Below the pieces are notes generated by a model. That model did no database searches, was not told where the DNA came from, and saw only the letters and a list, made by a program, of their open reading frames with translations. Source: Flavobacteriales bacterium (GTDB taxonomy: Bacteria; Bacteroidota; Bacteroidia; Flavobacteriales; Flavobacteriaceae). From it: a stretch of 32,454 nt of DNA. Location: NCBI GenBank assembly GCA_027039975.1, contig JALWFE010000077.1:1-32454 (forward strand). Reading direction: 5' to 3'. Every line of letters starts with the position of its first letter. The stretch's first letter is position 1. The position numbers were made by a program, and so were the translations under genes. This document shows positions 8,332-16,743 of this stretch, piece after piece.

Positions 8332-8898
8332 ATGGAAGCAGTATATAAATTACAAGCTAAAATCAACCACTGGTGGTTACCGGTTTTGTTGGGAACATTA
8401 CTGGTGTTAACCGCTATTTTGATGATAATCTTCCCCATAGCAACCTTTTCAGGTTTAGCCGTTTTATTCGGTTGGAGTTTGTTTGCTTACGGCGGTGCCA
8501 ATTTTATTTTCGGTGTAAGAAACCGCAAAGTATTTCATGCATGGCTGTGGTATTTAATGGCAGGTTTGTTGGAAATGGTATTAGGAGCTTATCTCCTGTT
8601 TCAACCTGATATAGCGGCCCAAGCACTGGTATTATATTTGGGATTTTGGTTTACTTTTATCGGCATTTCGCGTATCAGTTTATCCTTTTTAATGAAAGAT
8701 ATGGAGATTAAAAACTGGTGGTGGACCTTGATAGGTGGTATGCTGGTGTTATTCTTAGCATTTTTTACCATTTTAAATCCTGTAATAGGTATGTTTAGTG
8801 CCGTTTATTTGGTAAGTTTTGCTATCTTTGTAACCGGTATTTTGGCTGCCTCATTAGGTTGGGAACTTAAAAAATTGGAAAAATCATTAATCGTTTAA
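8332..8898 (+). CDS. HdeD/DUF308-family membrane protein
   Basis: 188 aa, almost entirely hydrophobic, with about six transmembrane segments arranged as two similar halves of three helices (for example WLPVLLGTLLVLTAILMIIF near the N terminus and WWTLIGGMLVLFLAFFTIL in the second half). This duplicated plan and the length match HdeD-like proteins, inner-membrane proteins linked to acid resistance in enterics; their role in Bacteroidota is not settled. It probably forms a two-gene unit with the gene starting 9 bp later. No close promoter was identified; a terminator hairpin lies upstream. Confidence 0.8.
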   Translation: MEAVYKLQAKINHWWLPVLLGTLLVLTAILMIIFPIATFSGLAVLFGWSLFAYGGANFIFGVRNRKVFHAWLWYLMAGLLEMVLGAYLLFQPDIAAQALVLYLGFWFTFIGISRISLSFLMKDMEIKNWWWTLIGGMLVLFLAFFTILNPVIGMFSAVYLVSFAIFVTGILAASLGWELKKLEKSLIV

Positions 8899-8907
8899 AA
8901 TTTATTT

Positions 8908-9243
8908 ATGGTAAAACTTATAATTAAAAATTTAAAAGAAGTAGAATTACCTTATCGTAAAGAAGTAGAGGAGATTTGCAACGAAAAACTGGAATTTTTT
9001 CAAAATCTCTTTAAAAAATACGGCAAAGAATTAACCCTGGAAGTCATTATCAACAAATCGGCTAAAACCTATACTGTCAGTGCCGCCATTGATTTGAAAA
9101 GTAAAAAGGTGTTGATTGCCGAAGAAGATAGAGATATTTTAAAAGCCGTTCACAGTTTGCTTAACGAATTTAAAAAAGCCGTCAAACGGCAATACGAACT
9201 GGAACGCAAAGATTACGAATACAAAAGGAAAAATAGAAAGTAA
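8908..9243 (+). CDS. small charged protein, possibly HPF/RaiA-like
   Basis: 111 aa, highly charged, no signal peptide or membrane segment, so cytoplasmic. The order of predicted elements resembles ribosome-hibernation factors of the S30AE family: beta strand VKLIIKNLKEVEL, helix YRKEVEEICNEKLEFFQNLF, strands LTLEVIINKSAKTYTVSAAID and KVLIAEEDRD, then a helix AVHSLLNEFKKAVKRQYEL and a basic tail. The match is by overall pattern only and could be wrong. It starts 9 bp after the HdeD-like gene, so the two are likely co-transcribed, possibly as a stress pair. Confidence 0.55.
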   Translation: MVKLIIKNLKEVELPYRKEVEEICNEKLEFFQNLFKKYGKELTLEVIINKSAKTYTVSAAIDLKSKKVLIAEEDRDILKAVHSLLNEFKKAVKRQYELERKDYEYKRKNRK

Positions 9244-9308
9244 TTGCCAATAACAAGTGGAGGCGCACGGTTGGGCGTCTCTACTTTATTATTTTTTTCG
9301 TTTTTTTA

Positions 9309-9316
9309 TAACTTTG
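9309..9316 (+). promoter_or_regulatory. -7 box setting the start of the gene at 9337
   Basis: TAACTTTG matches TAnnTTTG and predicts transcription from about 9323. This places the ATG at 9337 14 nt into the transcript, and rules against the upstream in-frame TTG at 9244. The -33 box is weak (T-run around 9292-9298). Confidence 0.55.
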
Positions 9317-9336
9317 TATTGTTCACAATTCCAAAT

Positions 9337-9660
9337 ATGCCATATAAAGCCAAACATATTATTCTTTCCCGCCTGCTTTTGTTGGCACTAATTCTGCCAC
9401 CTTTATGGCAATTAGAACACGTTTTTGACAATAATCACGGCATTGTTTATCAACAAGATACCGAAACCATACATAAGGTTTATGACAACTCTTGTGTCCC
9501 GTTGCACCGGCAATTTCAGTTTCATTCGGTTTTCAATTTATTTATTTTCCGGGCCTTTGAAATTGACCTTCCCGTTTTAAAAAATTCCAATTTACTTTGT
9601 AAACCTTATGTTTATACCCCTCATCTCTTTTTGTTGAGAGCGCCACCTGCTCTGGTCTAA
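9337..9660 (+). CDS. small His/Cys protein with C-terminal RAPP motif upstream of a TonB receptor
   Basis: 107 aa. Hydrophobic N-terminal segment at about residues 8-23 (IILSRLLLLALILPPL), then a His/Cys region with H27, H34, H46, C53 and H57 (ETIHKVYDNSCVPLHRQFQF), a second hydrophobic stretch, C88, and the end LFLLRAPPALV. The layout, including the terminal Arg-x-Pro-Pro, parallels the small proteins at 3655 and 4316, although sequence identity is low. The second TonB receptor starts 334 bp downstream. The start was chosen at the ATG because the promoter lies between the earlier TTG and this codon. Likely role: binding or delivery of a metal ion at the inner membrane or in the periplasm. 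This is inference. Confidence 0.65.
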   Translation: MPYKAKHIILSRLLLLALILPPLWQLEHVFDNNHGIVYQQDTETIHKVYDNSCVPLHRQFQFHSVFNLFIFRAFEIDLPVLKNSNLLCKPYVYTPHLFLLRAPPALV

Positions 9661-9836
9661 AATATGGTCTAAAACTGTCCCTACTTATTTAGTTCCAAAC
9701 CGGATTTTGTTTTATTCTCAAAAATCATGACTTTTACAGCATTTTATGTTGTTTAAATGCCGGTTTTTGAAAAAATACTTTTACAAAAACAACATACCAA
9801 CAATTAAAGACCAAGCTGGTTTTTTTAATACTTGTA

Positions 9837-9968
9837 AAACCTATTAAGTTATAAAAACTTACCGGACATGTCAGGTTTTAAAAAATTTGCAAGACCTACC
9901 AGGTTTTAAAAACCTAGCAGGTCTATAAGGTTATCAAAACCAGTAAGTTACGAAAGACCGGCAGGTCT
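9837..9968. repeat. cluster of AAGACCTnnCAGGTTTT palindromic units in the 9661-9994 gap
   Basis: The 334-bp gap contains no gene but several versions of the AACCT-n-AGGT word. An inverted pair, AAGACCTACCAGGTTTT (9891-9907) and ACCTAGCAGGTCT (about 9912-9924), forms the core, with looser copies near 9837, 9868, 9937 and 9953. They match the element at 7291-7341 in core sequence. Spread of a short palindromic element in front of a receptor gene is the simplest reading. Outside the repeats I see no promoter for the receptor. Confidence 0.65.
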
Positions 9969-9994
9969 AAATTCCAACAAAAAAATTAAAAATC

Positions 9995-12187
9995 ATGAAA
10001 AAATACATTTCAATCATTATAATCATCCTGAATGTTATCCTAACATACGGACAACACAGCGTATCAGGCACGGTAAAAGATGCGAAAACCGAAGAGCTTT
10101 TGGCCGGTGTCAATATTTATATCCCGGCAACCCAACAAGGTACCGTCACGGATTTGGACGGTAAATTTCAAATAAAAAACATCACTCAAAACGATATCGA
10201 TATTATTTTTAATTATGAAGGTTACAAAACGGTAAATCGTCATCTCCATTTTGATACACCGCATAAAGAAATAAACATAACGATGCAAGAAGCCGTTTTT
10301 GAAATGGATGAAGTCATTGTGTCCACAGGCTTTAACAAGTTACAGAAAGACAACGTGATGAAAGTGGCCCATAAAAGTTTGGAAAATCTGGCTCAAAAAG
10401 GTATGCAAAATATTATGGAAGGCATTGCTCAAATTCCCGGTGTTTCCAATTTGAGTACCGGCACGGGAATTGTCAAACCGGTTATCAGGGGACTGAGCGG
10501 TAACCGTGTTTTGGTTTATAACCAAGGTGTAAGGCTCGAAAACTATCAATTCGGTGAAGAACACGGTATGGGCATTGACCCTTCCGGTATTGCCGGTGTT
10601 GAAGTCATCAAAGGGCCCGCTTCCCTGCTCTATGGCTCCGATGCTTTGGGTGGTGTCATTTATTTGATACCCGAAAAATTTGCTCCCGCCAACCGGACAA
10701 TTTTTAATCTCAGTTCCGCATATTTCAGCAATACCGCAGGCGGACAAAGTTCCCTCGGCATCAAAACATCCAAAGAACATTGGCAATTTTTAGCCCGTGG
10801 CAGTGGCAAAATAAACGGCGACTATCAAATTCCGTCCAATGAACGGGTTATCAATTCCGCTAACAAAGATACCGATATCAAACTTGCGATCGGCTACCGG
10901 AAGACCGGACTGAAAAGTGCTTTGCGATACAACTTCAACCATACTTTAAACGGCTTAGCCACCGGTATGGCTCCCGGAAAAGTTAAATATAATTTTACCG
11001 GTAAATACCAAGATTTGACCAACCACAATATCAGTTGGAAAAACGATATCAATTGGAAAAATTCTCATTTCAAAACCAATATCGGTTTTTCACAAGTACG
11101 TAGAGCTTTAATTAAACAAAACACAGGCGCTTTTATAGATATGACCTTACGCACTTTAAATGCCGATCTCAAATGGTATGCCCCTAAAACAAACCATTGG
11201 GAATGGATAACCGGCACTCAAATGATGTGGCAAACCAACTCCAATGCCGGACAACATTTTTTGCTTCCTAATGGTCGCATTGCCAATGCCGGTGTTTTTG
11301 CCAATATGAACCGCGAATTTGACAACGGCGTCTTACAAGCCGGTATCCGCTACGATTTTAGAAACACACACACCGAAACCATTGATACTAACCGCCCCGG
11401 ATTTGACAAAAATGCTAGTAGTTTTTCAGGCGCTTTAGGATACAAACAGGATTTAAGTGACAAAATGCGATTACGTCTCAATTTAGCTTCCGGATTTAGA
11501 GCACCCAATCTGGCAGAACTAACCTCCAACGGCATACACGAAGGTCGAATTGAAATAGGAAATCCGGATTTGAAAAACGAACAAAATATACAAGTAGATT
11601 TTAATTGGGAATACAACAACTCCCATGTTGAATTTTTTGTAAACGGTTTCTACAATCATATCAAGCATTATATCTATTTACAACCCGATAACCGTCCGGC
11701 TATTTTGTTACCGGTTTATATTTACCAACAAGATAACGCTTATTTGTATGGCGGCGAAGCAGGACTGCATTTTCATCCGCATCCTTGGGATTGGCTGCAT
11801 ATCCAAAGTAGCTTTGAAACAGTTACCGGTAAAAAACAAAACGGCGAATATTTGCCTTTAATTCCGGCAGACCAATGGAAAAACGAAATCCGTTTGGTCA
11901 ACAAACACCCCAATAAAAATTTAAAAAAGTATTTTTGGTTTGCCGAAGTCAATCACACATTCGAAGCCCATAGTAATCCCGATGAAAACAATTATCCGGC
12001 TTATACACTTGTCAATACCGGTATAGGTGCTAAATGGCAATTCAAAAAAACAAAAGCCGTTCTTAACATCAGCGTGCACAATTTGTTGAATAAAACCTAT
12101 ATTTCGAATTTGTCGGTTTTACGGGAAGACCATATCCCTAATCAAGGACGTAATATCATTATCGGCATGAATATTATTTTGGACTGA
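9995..12187 (+). CDS. TonB-dependent receptor, probable metal (zinc-type) uptake
   Basis: 730 aa. Signal peptide at 1-19, carboxypeptidase-regulatory-like domain at about 22-100 (SVSGTVKDAKTEELLAGVNI), plug at about 110-230 including GVEVIKGPASLLYGSDALGG, and a barrel. The barrel segment GFRAPNLAELTSNGIHEG followed by IEIGNPDLKNEQ resembles the matching part of ZnuD-type zinc receptors and relatives. The plug loop YQFGEEHGMGIDP has His and acidic residues, and the late barrel has a His-rich run LHFHPHPWDWLH. These are good candidate metal ligands. The small His/Cys protein at 9337 lies upstream. Substrate is inferred, not shown; haem or a metallophore are alternatives. It lacks the CxxxM/HxM pair of the first receptor. 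Confidence 0.8.
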   Translation: MKKYISIIIIILNVILTYGQHSVSGTVKDAKTEELLAGVNIYIPATQQGTVTDLDGKFQIKNITQNDIDIIFNYEGYKTVNRHLHFDTPHKEINITMQEAVFEMDEVIVSTGFNKLQKDNVMKVAHKSLENLAQKGMQNIMEGIAQIPGVSNLSTGTGIVKPVIRGLSGNRVLVYNQGVRLENYQFGEEHGMGIDPSGIAGVEVIKGPASLLYGSDALGGVIYLIPEKFAPANRTIFNLSSAYFSNTAGGQSSLGIKTSKEHWQFLARGSGKINGDYQIPSNERVINSANKDTDIKLAIGYRKTGLKSALRYNFNHTLNGLATGMAPGKVKYNFTGKYQDLTNHNISWKNDINWKNSHFKTNIGFSQVRRALIKQNTGAFIDMTLRTLNADLKWYAPKTNHWEWITGTQMMWQTNSNAGQHFLLPNGRIANAGVFANMNREFDNGVLQAGIRYDFRNTHTETIDTNRPGFDKNASSFSGALGYKQDLSDKMRLRLNLASGFRAPNLAELTSNGIHEGRIEIGNPDLKNEQNIQVDFNWEYNNSHVEFFVNGFYNHIKHYIYLQPDNRPAILLPVYIYQQDNAYLYGGEAGLHFHPHPWDWLHIQSSFETVTGKKQNGEYLPLIPADQWKNEIRLVNKHPNKNLKKYFWFAEVNHTFEAHSNPDENNYPAYTLVNTGIGAKWQFKKTKAVLNISVHNLLNKTYISNLSVLREDHIPNQGRNIIIGMNIILD

Positions 12188-12274
12188 TTTGCCGTTTACA
12201 AGTCATTTTACAGCGTTTACAAACTAAAATCCGCCATTCATACAATAATGTGACAATTAGCCGGATAGTTAGAT

Positions 12275-12282
12275 TATATTTG
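12275..12282 (+). promoter_or_regulatory. -7 box of the small lipoprotein gene
   Basis: TATATTTG, a full TAnnTTTG match, lies 28 bp before the ATG at 12310. It argues against an earlier in-frame ATG at 12250, which would precede the promoter. Confidence 0.55.
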
Positions 12283-12309
12283 TATTGTCTAACCTTTAAA
12301 TTTTACATT

Positions 12310-12639
12310 ATGAAAAAATTTATCAAACTTTCCGGTACATTATTAATTGCGTTTATATTACTGTCCGGTCTTTCAAGTTGTGTCCGGTCGGAACACGAAT
12401 ATCCTGTTTCTATAAAAAAGAATTTTATGAAAGGATGTCTGTCTTCACCTGCCACCAACGAAAAGATTTGCGATTGTATGTTTGATAAAATTCAAAAAAA
12501 ATACACTTATAAAGAATTTTTGAAAATAGACAAGCAAATAACCAAAGGCCATACACCAAAAGATTATATGGATTTTATTGAAAAAGCCGCTATGGAATGT
12601 GTCAAGAACAAGAAAAAAAATGGTAACAGTAATAAATGA
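12310..12639 (+). CDS. small Cys-containing lipoprotein
   Basis: 109 aa. Lipoprotein signal peptide ending SGLSSC with lipidated C24. The mature part is helical and basic, with four cysteines: KGC (C43), ICDC (C55, C57) and MEC near residue 98. The pattern could form two disulfides in the periplasm. Small Bacteroidota lipoproteins with this C...CxC...C spacing are known to me only as uncharacterised proteins. An upstream ATG at 12250 adds 20 residues that spoil the signal peptide, so the start at 12310 is preferred. It is monocistronic, with its own promoter and a terminator shared with the opposite gene. Confidence 0.75.
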   Translation: MKKFIKLSGTLLIAFILLSGLSSCVRSEHEYPVSIKKNFMKGCLSSPATNEKICDCMFDKIQKKYTYKEFLKIDKQITKGHTPKDYMDFIEKAAMECVKNKKKNGNSNK

Positions 12640-12665
12640 GAATTGGTATAACCTTAAATGATCCT

Positions 12666-12701
12666 AAAAAAAATCCCGCTTTGATTTGAAGCGGGATTTT
12701 T
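12666..12701. terminator. bidirectional terminator between convergent genes
   Basis: Stem AAATCCCGCTT / AAGCGGGATTT (left arm from about 12671, right arm to about 12699), with an A-run on the left and a T-run on the right. It can end transcription of the lipoprotein gene at 12310 on the plus strand and of the gene at 12722-14032 on the minus strand. Confidence 0.85.
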
Positions 12702-12721
12702 CTCTTACAAAAATTTATTTT

Positions 12722-14032
12722 TTATTTCAAAACAGCAAGCCAATAGTCCAACATACCTCCGTGATAATTATCTACATCTCCACCGTCCGATCCAACATAT
12801 CCGGCAACAGCAATCTTACCGTCAGTATTGACATCAACACTATAACCGGCATCTAATGCCGGGCTTCCCAAACATTTTTGCCATTTCATATTCAAATCGC
12901 TGTCGAGCTTGAACACCCATATATCCACTTGACCATTATTGCCCGATACATCTTGATCATTAGATCTCACTTCTCCGGTAATTAAATAATCATTATTTGC
13001 AGTAATAAATAAATCATGTGCAAAATCATTAGCCCCCCCTCCAAATGATTTTTTATCCAATACATTACCATTATTATCGGTTTTAACAACATAAAAATCA
13101 GTAGCACCATGATTATCCGAAGCCTCATGATTTAATCCGACAATAACAATATTGCCGTCTTTATCTTCCTTGGCAATCATACCTTTTCCGTAGTCTATAC
13201 ATTTTTCCCAAATAATAGAACCGTCTGCCGATGATATTTTGGACAGATAAATATTATCACTACCATCATTGGTATTTCCGGCTATACCCGGGGAAGTCGA
13301 GTCACCGGTTACAATTAAATTCCCATCTGACAATAATTTAATACTTCTCATCATATCGTCTCCCGTACCTCCCAAATATTTTATCCATTGAACTGTGCCT
13401 GACGAAGAAAGTCTTGCTACGAAATTTGTGAGATTTCCGTTTTGAACGGAAACATTGCCGTTTGTAGAAGCCGTATTACCTAAAAGATAAACCGAACCGT
13501 CACTCTTTTCGGTAACTGCCATAATATAGTCATCACCATTTCCACAAGCTTTATATACCCATTGCAGATTGCCTGAATGATCTACTTTCATAAGAAATCC
13601 GTCAATGATGGAACAGCCTGTGTTAAAATCCCCGTCATTAGAACCGGTATAACCCGAAATCAAATACCCGCCGTCAACAGAAACTTTCATACCGGAAGGA
13701 TTATCCAATGCCATGTCGGGTTGATTCCCGCCAAAAGTCTTTTGCCACTCGATATCACCTTGCGCATTGATTTTTACCAACCACAAATCATTAGAAGCAA
13801 AACGTTTACTAACATCACCATCCGTTGAAAGGGTATGGCCGTAAAGTACATAACCGTCATCAGTGGTTCTTTTCATGGAATAAAGCGCATCAACATCAGA
13901 GCCACCATAAGTTTTTTCCCACACAATTTCCGGAGCGTTTTCTTTGTTTCCTGTGTCGTCTTTTTTACATCCCGTAAATAAGAATGTCAGTATCATAATT
14001 GCATATAATACATATTGTTTCATAATATTCAT
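12722..14032 (-). CDS. lipoprotein with repeated GYxLxGxTxSxDGD propeller-like units
   Basis: 436 aa. Signal ILTFLFTGC with lipidated C22, followed by KKDD. The rest is made of about seven or eight repeats of some 50 residues, each with a WEKxxGG-type strand, a DGGYLISG or DGNLIVTG turn and an NDGD-like acidic loop. Such repeats (delta-60/SBBP-like) are expected to fold as a beta-propeller on the cell surface or in the periplasm; the Asp/Asn-rich turns suggest calcium. No type IX secretion C-terminal domain is present, so it is likely a plain lipoprotein. A second Met at residue 4 is an alternative start. The gene stands alone, divergent from ppk1. Confidence 0.75.
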   Translation of the reverse strand: MNIMKQYVLYAIMILTFLFTGCKKDDTGNKENAPEIVWEKTYGGSDVDALYSMKRTTDDGYVLYGHTLSTDGDVSKRFASNDLWLVKINAQGDIEWQKTFGGNQPDMALDNPSGMKVSVDGGYLISGYTGSNDGDFNTGCSIIDGFLMKVDHSGNLQWVYKACGNGDDYIMAVTEKSDGSVYLLGNTASTNGNVSVQNGNLTNFVARLSSSGTVQWIKYLGGTGDDMMRSIKLLSDGNLIVTGDSTSPGIAGNTNDGSDNIYLSKISSADGSIIWEKCIDYGKGMIAKEDKDGNIVIVGLNHEASDNHGATDFYVVKTDNNGNVLDKKSFGGGANDFAHDLFITANNDYLITGEVRSNDQDVSGNNGQVDIWVFKLDSDLNMKWQKCLGSPALDAGYSVDVNTDGKIAVAGYVGSDGGDVDNYHGGMLDYWLAVLK

Positions 14033-14141
14033 TTTTTTTTGTAATTTAATGTCATCTACTCAATAAAACAATGATAATAGTCATTTCCGGTTTAATAATT
14101 ACACATAATTTTAAGCGTACCAATCAAAACTTATTTTCCTT

Positions 14142-14173
14142 TTTGCCAATCCGGTTAATATTCCGTAAATTTG
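14142..14173 (+). promoter_or_regulatory. ppk1 promoter
   Basis: TTTG at 14142-14145 and TAAATTTG at 14166-14173 with a 20-bp spacer, both full matches to the Bacteroidota consensus. Predicted start near 14180 leaves a leader of about 16 nt. Confidence 0.7.
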
Positions 14174-14195
14174 AAGGATTATAAAATCATTTTTT

Positions 14196-16283
14196 ATGGA
14201 AAACATAACTATCCCCCAAAAATACATCAATCGCGAAATCAGTTGGTTATCTTTCAACGAACGTGTCTTGCAAGAAGCCTCTGACCCCAAAGTACCTTTA
14301 CTGGAACGCTTACGGTTTGTCGGGATTTTCTCCAACAATATGGACGAATTTTTTAAAGTCAGGTATGCCAAAATTCAACGCATCAGTTTGGGAAAATTTC
14401 CCGAAAAAAGTAAATTTGAAGTACGCCAAGCCAAAAAACTCCTGAAAGAAATCACCAGTATTGCCATCAAACAGCAAAACGAGATGCGTCATGTTAGACG
14501 GGGTATTTTTGAAGAACTCAAAGAACACGATATCCACTTAATTGACGAACGGGAAATCAACAAATCACAAGGCGAATTTCTAAAAAAATTTTTTATCGAT
14601 AAAGTCAGTCCTTCCTTGGTGACCATTGTATTAAATGACTTACCAGAATTTCCTATTATCAAAGATTCATCTGTTTATTTGGCAGTTAAGATGAGTAAGA
14701 AAAAAGGTCGTGAAATCAAAGATGATATTACCGAACCTATCTATGCTTTGGTCGAAATTCCGACTGACGATTTGGGACGTTTCGTCGTATTACCCAAAGA
14801 AGATGAAAAAAATTACATCATGTTGATGGACGATGTCATCCGTTACAATCTCGACGAAATTTTCAATATTTTCGATTATGATAAAATTGAAGCACACGTC
14901 ATTAAAATTTCGCGCGATGCTCAGTTTGAAGAAGATACAGACCGCACCAAAAGTATTTTGGAAAAAGTCAGTTTTTACGTCCGCCAACGTCAAAAAGGAG
15001 AACCGGTAAGGCTTATTTACGATGATGCCATCGCCGATGATACTTTGGAATTTTTAAAACAAAAAATGGGAATCGACGAATTGGACAGTTTAATTCCGGG
15101 TGGCCGCATTCATAACCACCGCGACTTTATGGGGTTCCCTGATTTAGGCAAAAAAGATTTACTTTACAAACAATATCCCCCCTTGCCTATCAAAGATTTA
15201 TCGCTTCAAGGCAGTATCCTGAAACAAATTAAAGAAAAAGATTATCTGCTTTATGCCCCTTATCACAATTACAAATACGTGATAAAATTTTTACGTGAAG
15301 CGGCGCTCGACCCCAAAGTCAAAGAAATCAAGATTACCATATACCGTCTGGCTAAAAATTCGCAAATAGCCAGTTCATTGATAAATGCCGCCAAAAACGG
15401 TAAAAAAGTGACGGTTCAAATAGAATTACGCGCCCGTTTTGACGAAGCCCAAAATATCAAATACGCCGAAATCTTTAAACACGAAGGTATTAACCTCGTT
15501 TTCGGTTTGCCGGACATTAAAGTTCACAGTAAAATTTGTATGATAGAACGCGAAGAACATGGCAAAATTAAACGTTACGGTTTTATCAGCACAGGTAACT
15601 TCAACGAAAAAACCGCCAAAATATATACCGATTATACTTTATTTACCGCCAACCAGGAAATACTGGAAGATGTATCCAAAGTTTTCGACTTTTTTGATAT
15701 CAATTACAAAATACCTAAATACAAACACTTATTGGTATCACCACATTACCTACGCCGTAAAATTTACGCGTTAATCAACGAACAAATCAAACGGGCCAAA
15801 CAAGGCAAAAAAGCATTGATACGCCTGAAAATGAACAGTTTATCCGACCTCAAAATGATTAACCGTTTGTACCAAGCCAGCCAATCGGGAGTTGAAATTC
15901 AATTGATTGTCCGCGGCATCAACCGGTTGATTCCGGGCATCATAGGTTTGAGCGAAAATATCACGGCTATCAGTATTGTCGATAAATTTTTAGAACACCC
16001 GCGTTTGTTTATTTTCGGACCGGACGAAGAAGCCAAAGTATTTATCGGTTCCGCCGATTTAATGCCTCGCAATCTTGACCGGCGAGTAGAAGTAACAGCA
16101 CCCGTTTACGATGAAAAAATCAAAAAAGAACTTATCGATACTTTCAATATTTCGTGGAACGACAACGTCAAAGCCCGTATCTTTAACCAAACCCAGGATA
16201 ACCAATACAAACGGGATGGTAAAAAACCGTTAAGGTCTCAGTTTGTGTTGTATGATTATTATCTTGATAAGTTGAGGAAATGA
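14196..16283 (+). CDS. ppk1: polyphosphate kinase 1
   Basis: 695 aa, the normal size. It makes long-chain polyphosphate reversibly from ATP, via a phosphohistidine intermediate, at the cytoplasmic side. The N-terminal domain begins YINREISWLSFNERVLQEA, and residues about 20-110 include the NNMDEFFKVRYA block. The two phospholipase-D-like catalytic domains carry DIKVHSKICMI with H444 (the phosphorylated histidine position) and FLEHPRLFIFG with H601 as the second conserved histidine. GFISTGNFNEKTAK and SADLMPRNLDRRVE are also standard. No exopolyphosphatase gene is adjacent. A strong own promoter and a 460-bp downstream gap indicate a single-gene unit. Confidence 0.97.
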   Translation: MENITIPQKYINREISWLSFNERVLQEASDPKVPLLERLRFVGIFSNNMDEFFKVRYAKIQRISLGKFPEKSKFEVRQAKKLLKEITSIAIKQQNEMRHVRRGIFEELKEHDIHLIDEREINKSQGEFLKKFFIDKVSPSLVTIVLNDLPEFPIIKDSSVYLAVKMSKKKGREIKDDITEPIYALVEIPTDDLGRFVVLPKEDEKNYIMLMDDVIRYNLDEIFNIFDYDKIEAHVIKISRDAQFEEDTDRTKSILEKVSFYVRQRQKGEPVRLIYDDAIADDTLEFLKQKMGIDELDSLIPGGRIHNHRDFMGFPDLGKKDLLYKQYPPLPIKDLSLQGSILKQIKEKDYLLYAPYHNYKYVIKFLREAALDPKVKEIKITIYRLAKNSQIASSLINAAKNGKKVTVQIELRARFDEAQNIKYAEIFKHEGINLVFGLPDIKVHSKICMIEREEHGKIKRYGFISTGNFNEKTAKIYTDYTLFTANQEILEDVSKVFDFFDINYKIPKYKHLLVSPHYLRRKIYALINEQIKRAKQGKKALIRLKMNSLSDLKMINRLYQASQSGVEIQLIVRGINRLIPGIIGLSENITAISIVDKFLEHPRLFIFGPDEEAKVFIGSADLMPRNLDRRVEVTAPVYDEKIKKELIDTFNISWNDNVKARIFNQTQDNQYKRDGKKPLRSQFVLYDYYLDKLRK

Positions 16284-16332
16284 GGAGTGAGGAACTGAGG
16301 AAGTGAGGAAATGAGGAATGCACCTCGATACA

Positions 16333-16359
16333 TCCCGTCTTGACTTCGTCACGACGGGA
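16333..16359. terminator. hairpin after ppk1
   Basis: TCCCGTC (16333-16339) pairs with GACGGGA (16353-16359) across a 13-nt loop. It lies 50 bp after the ppk1 stop, inside a tract where GAGGAA words on one side face TCCTCAA words on the other. There is no clear T-run, so termination is uncertain; it resembles dispersed Bacteroidota repeat sequence. Confidence 0.35.
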
Positions 16360-16374
16360 CACTCGGTGACCTTT

Positions 16375-16743
16375 CCTCAATTCCTCAATTTATGAAACGA
16401 ATAATACGGTTTATAATAACAAGCAATCATCAATAAACGAAATATTCAATGAAACACAATAAGTCCTCAATTACTCAATTAAAAAACGAGCATAAGGTTT
16501 GAAGTAATAAACAAACATCAAAGTATGAAATACGCAATGAAACTGAACAAATCCTCAATTCCTCAATTCATAAGACGAACATAAGGTATGAAATAGAAAA
16601 CAAACATCAAACAACGTCATATTCAGTGAAGCACAATAAATCCTCAATTCCTCAAATTATAAGACGAGAATACGGTATGAAGTAATAAGTAATCATCAAT
16701 GAATACGATACGCAATGAAACGAGATAATTCCTCAATTCCTCA
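16375..16743 (+). repeat. degenerate 88-90-bp tandem repeat, four units plus a partial fifth
   Basis: Units begin with CCTCAATTCCTCAATT at 16375, 16465, 16553, 16642 and 16731, giving periods of 90, 88, 89 and 89 bp. Each full unit also contains an ACGA(A/G)nATA(A/C)GGT-like block, a TAATAA..ATCAA block and AATGAAAC or a variant. Units are diverged throughout. The fifth unit is cut off by the start codon of the MATE gene at 16744, whose ATG stands in the repeat's TCAATGAAA. This tract accounts for nearly all the ppk1-MATE gap. No reading frame spans it. Confidence 0.85.

Noticed and set aside
9244-9336. upstream TTG start extending the small protein by 31 residues
   Set aside because: The TAnnTTTG promoter at 9309-9316 lies inside this extension, and the hydrophobic signal begins at the ATG at 9337.
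10340-10786. 148-aa minus-strand ORF within the second TonB receptor
   Set aside because: Overlaps the conserved plug domain; no promoter or domain.
12250-12309. upstream ATG start of the small lipoprotein
   Set aside because: It precedes the -7 box at 12275 and would bury the lipoprotein signal.
12722-14032. type IX secreted protein
   Set aside because: No C-terminal sorting domain; the N-terminal lipobox explains its export.
16375-16743. CRISPR array
   Set aside because: The whole 89-bp unit is repeated with drift, with no invariant repeat alternating with unrelated spacers, and no cas genes are present.
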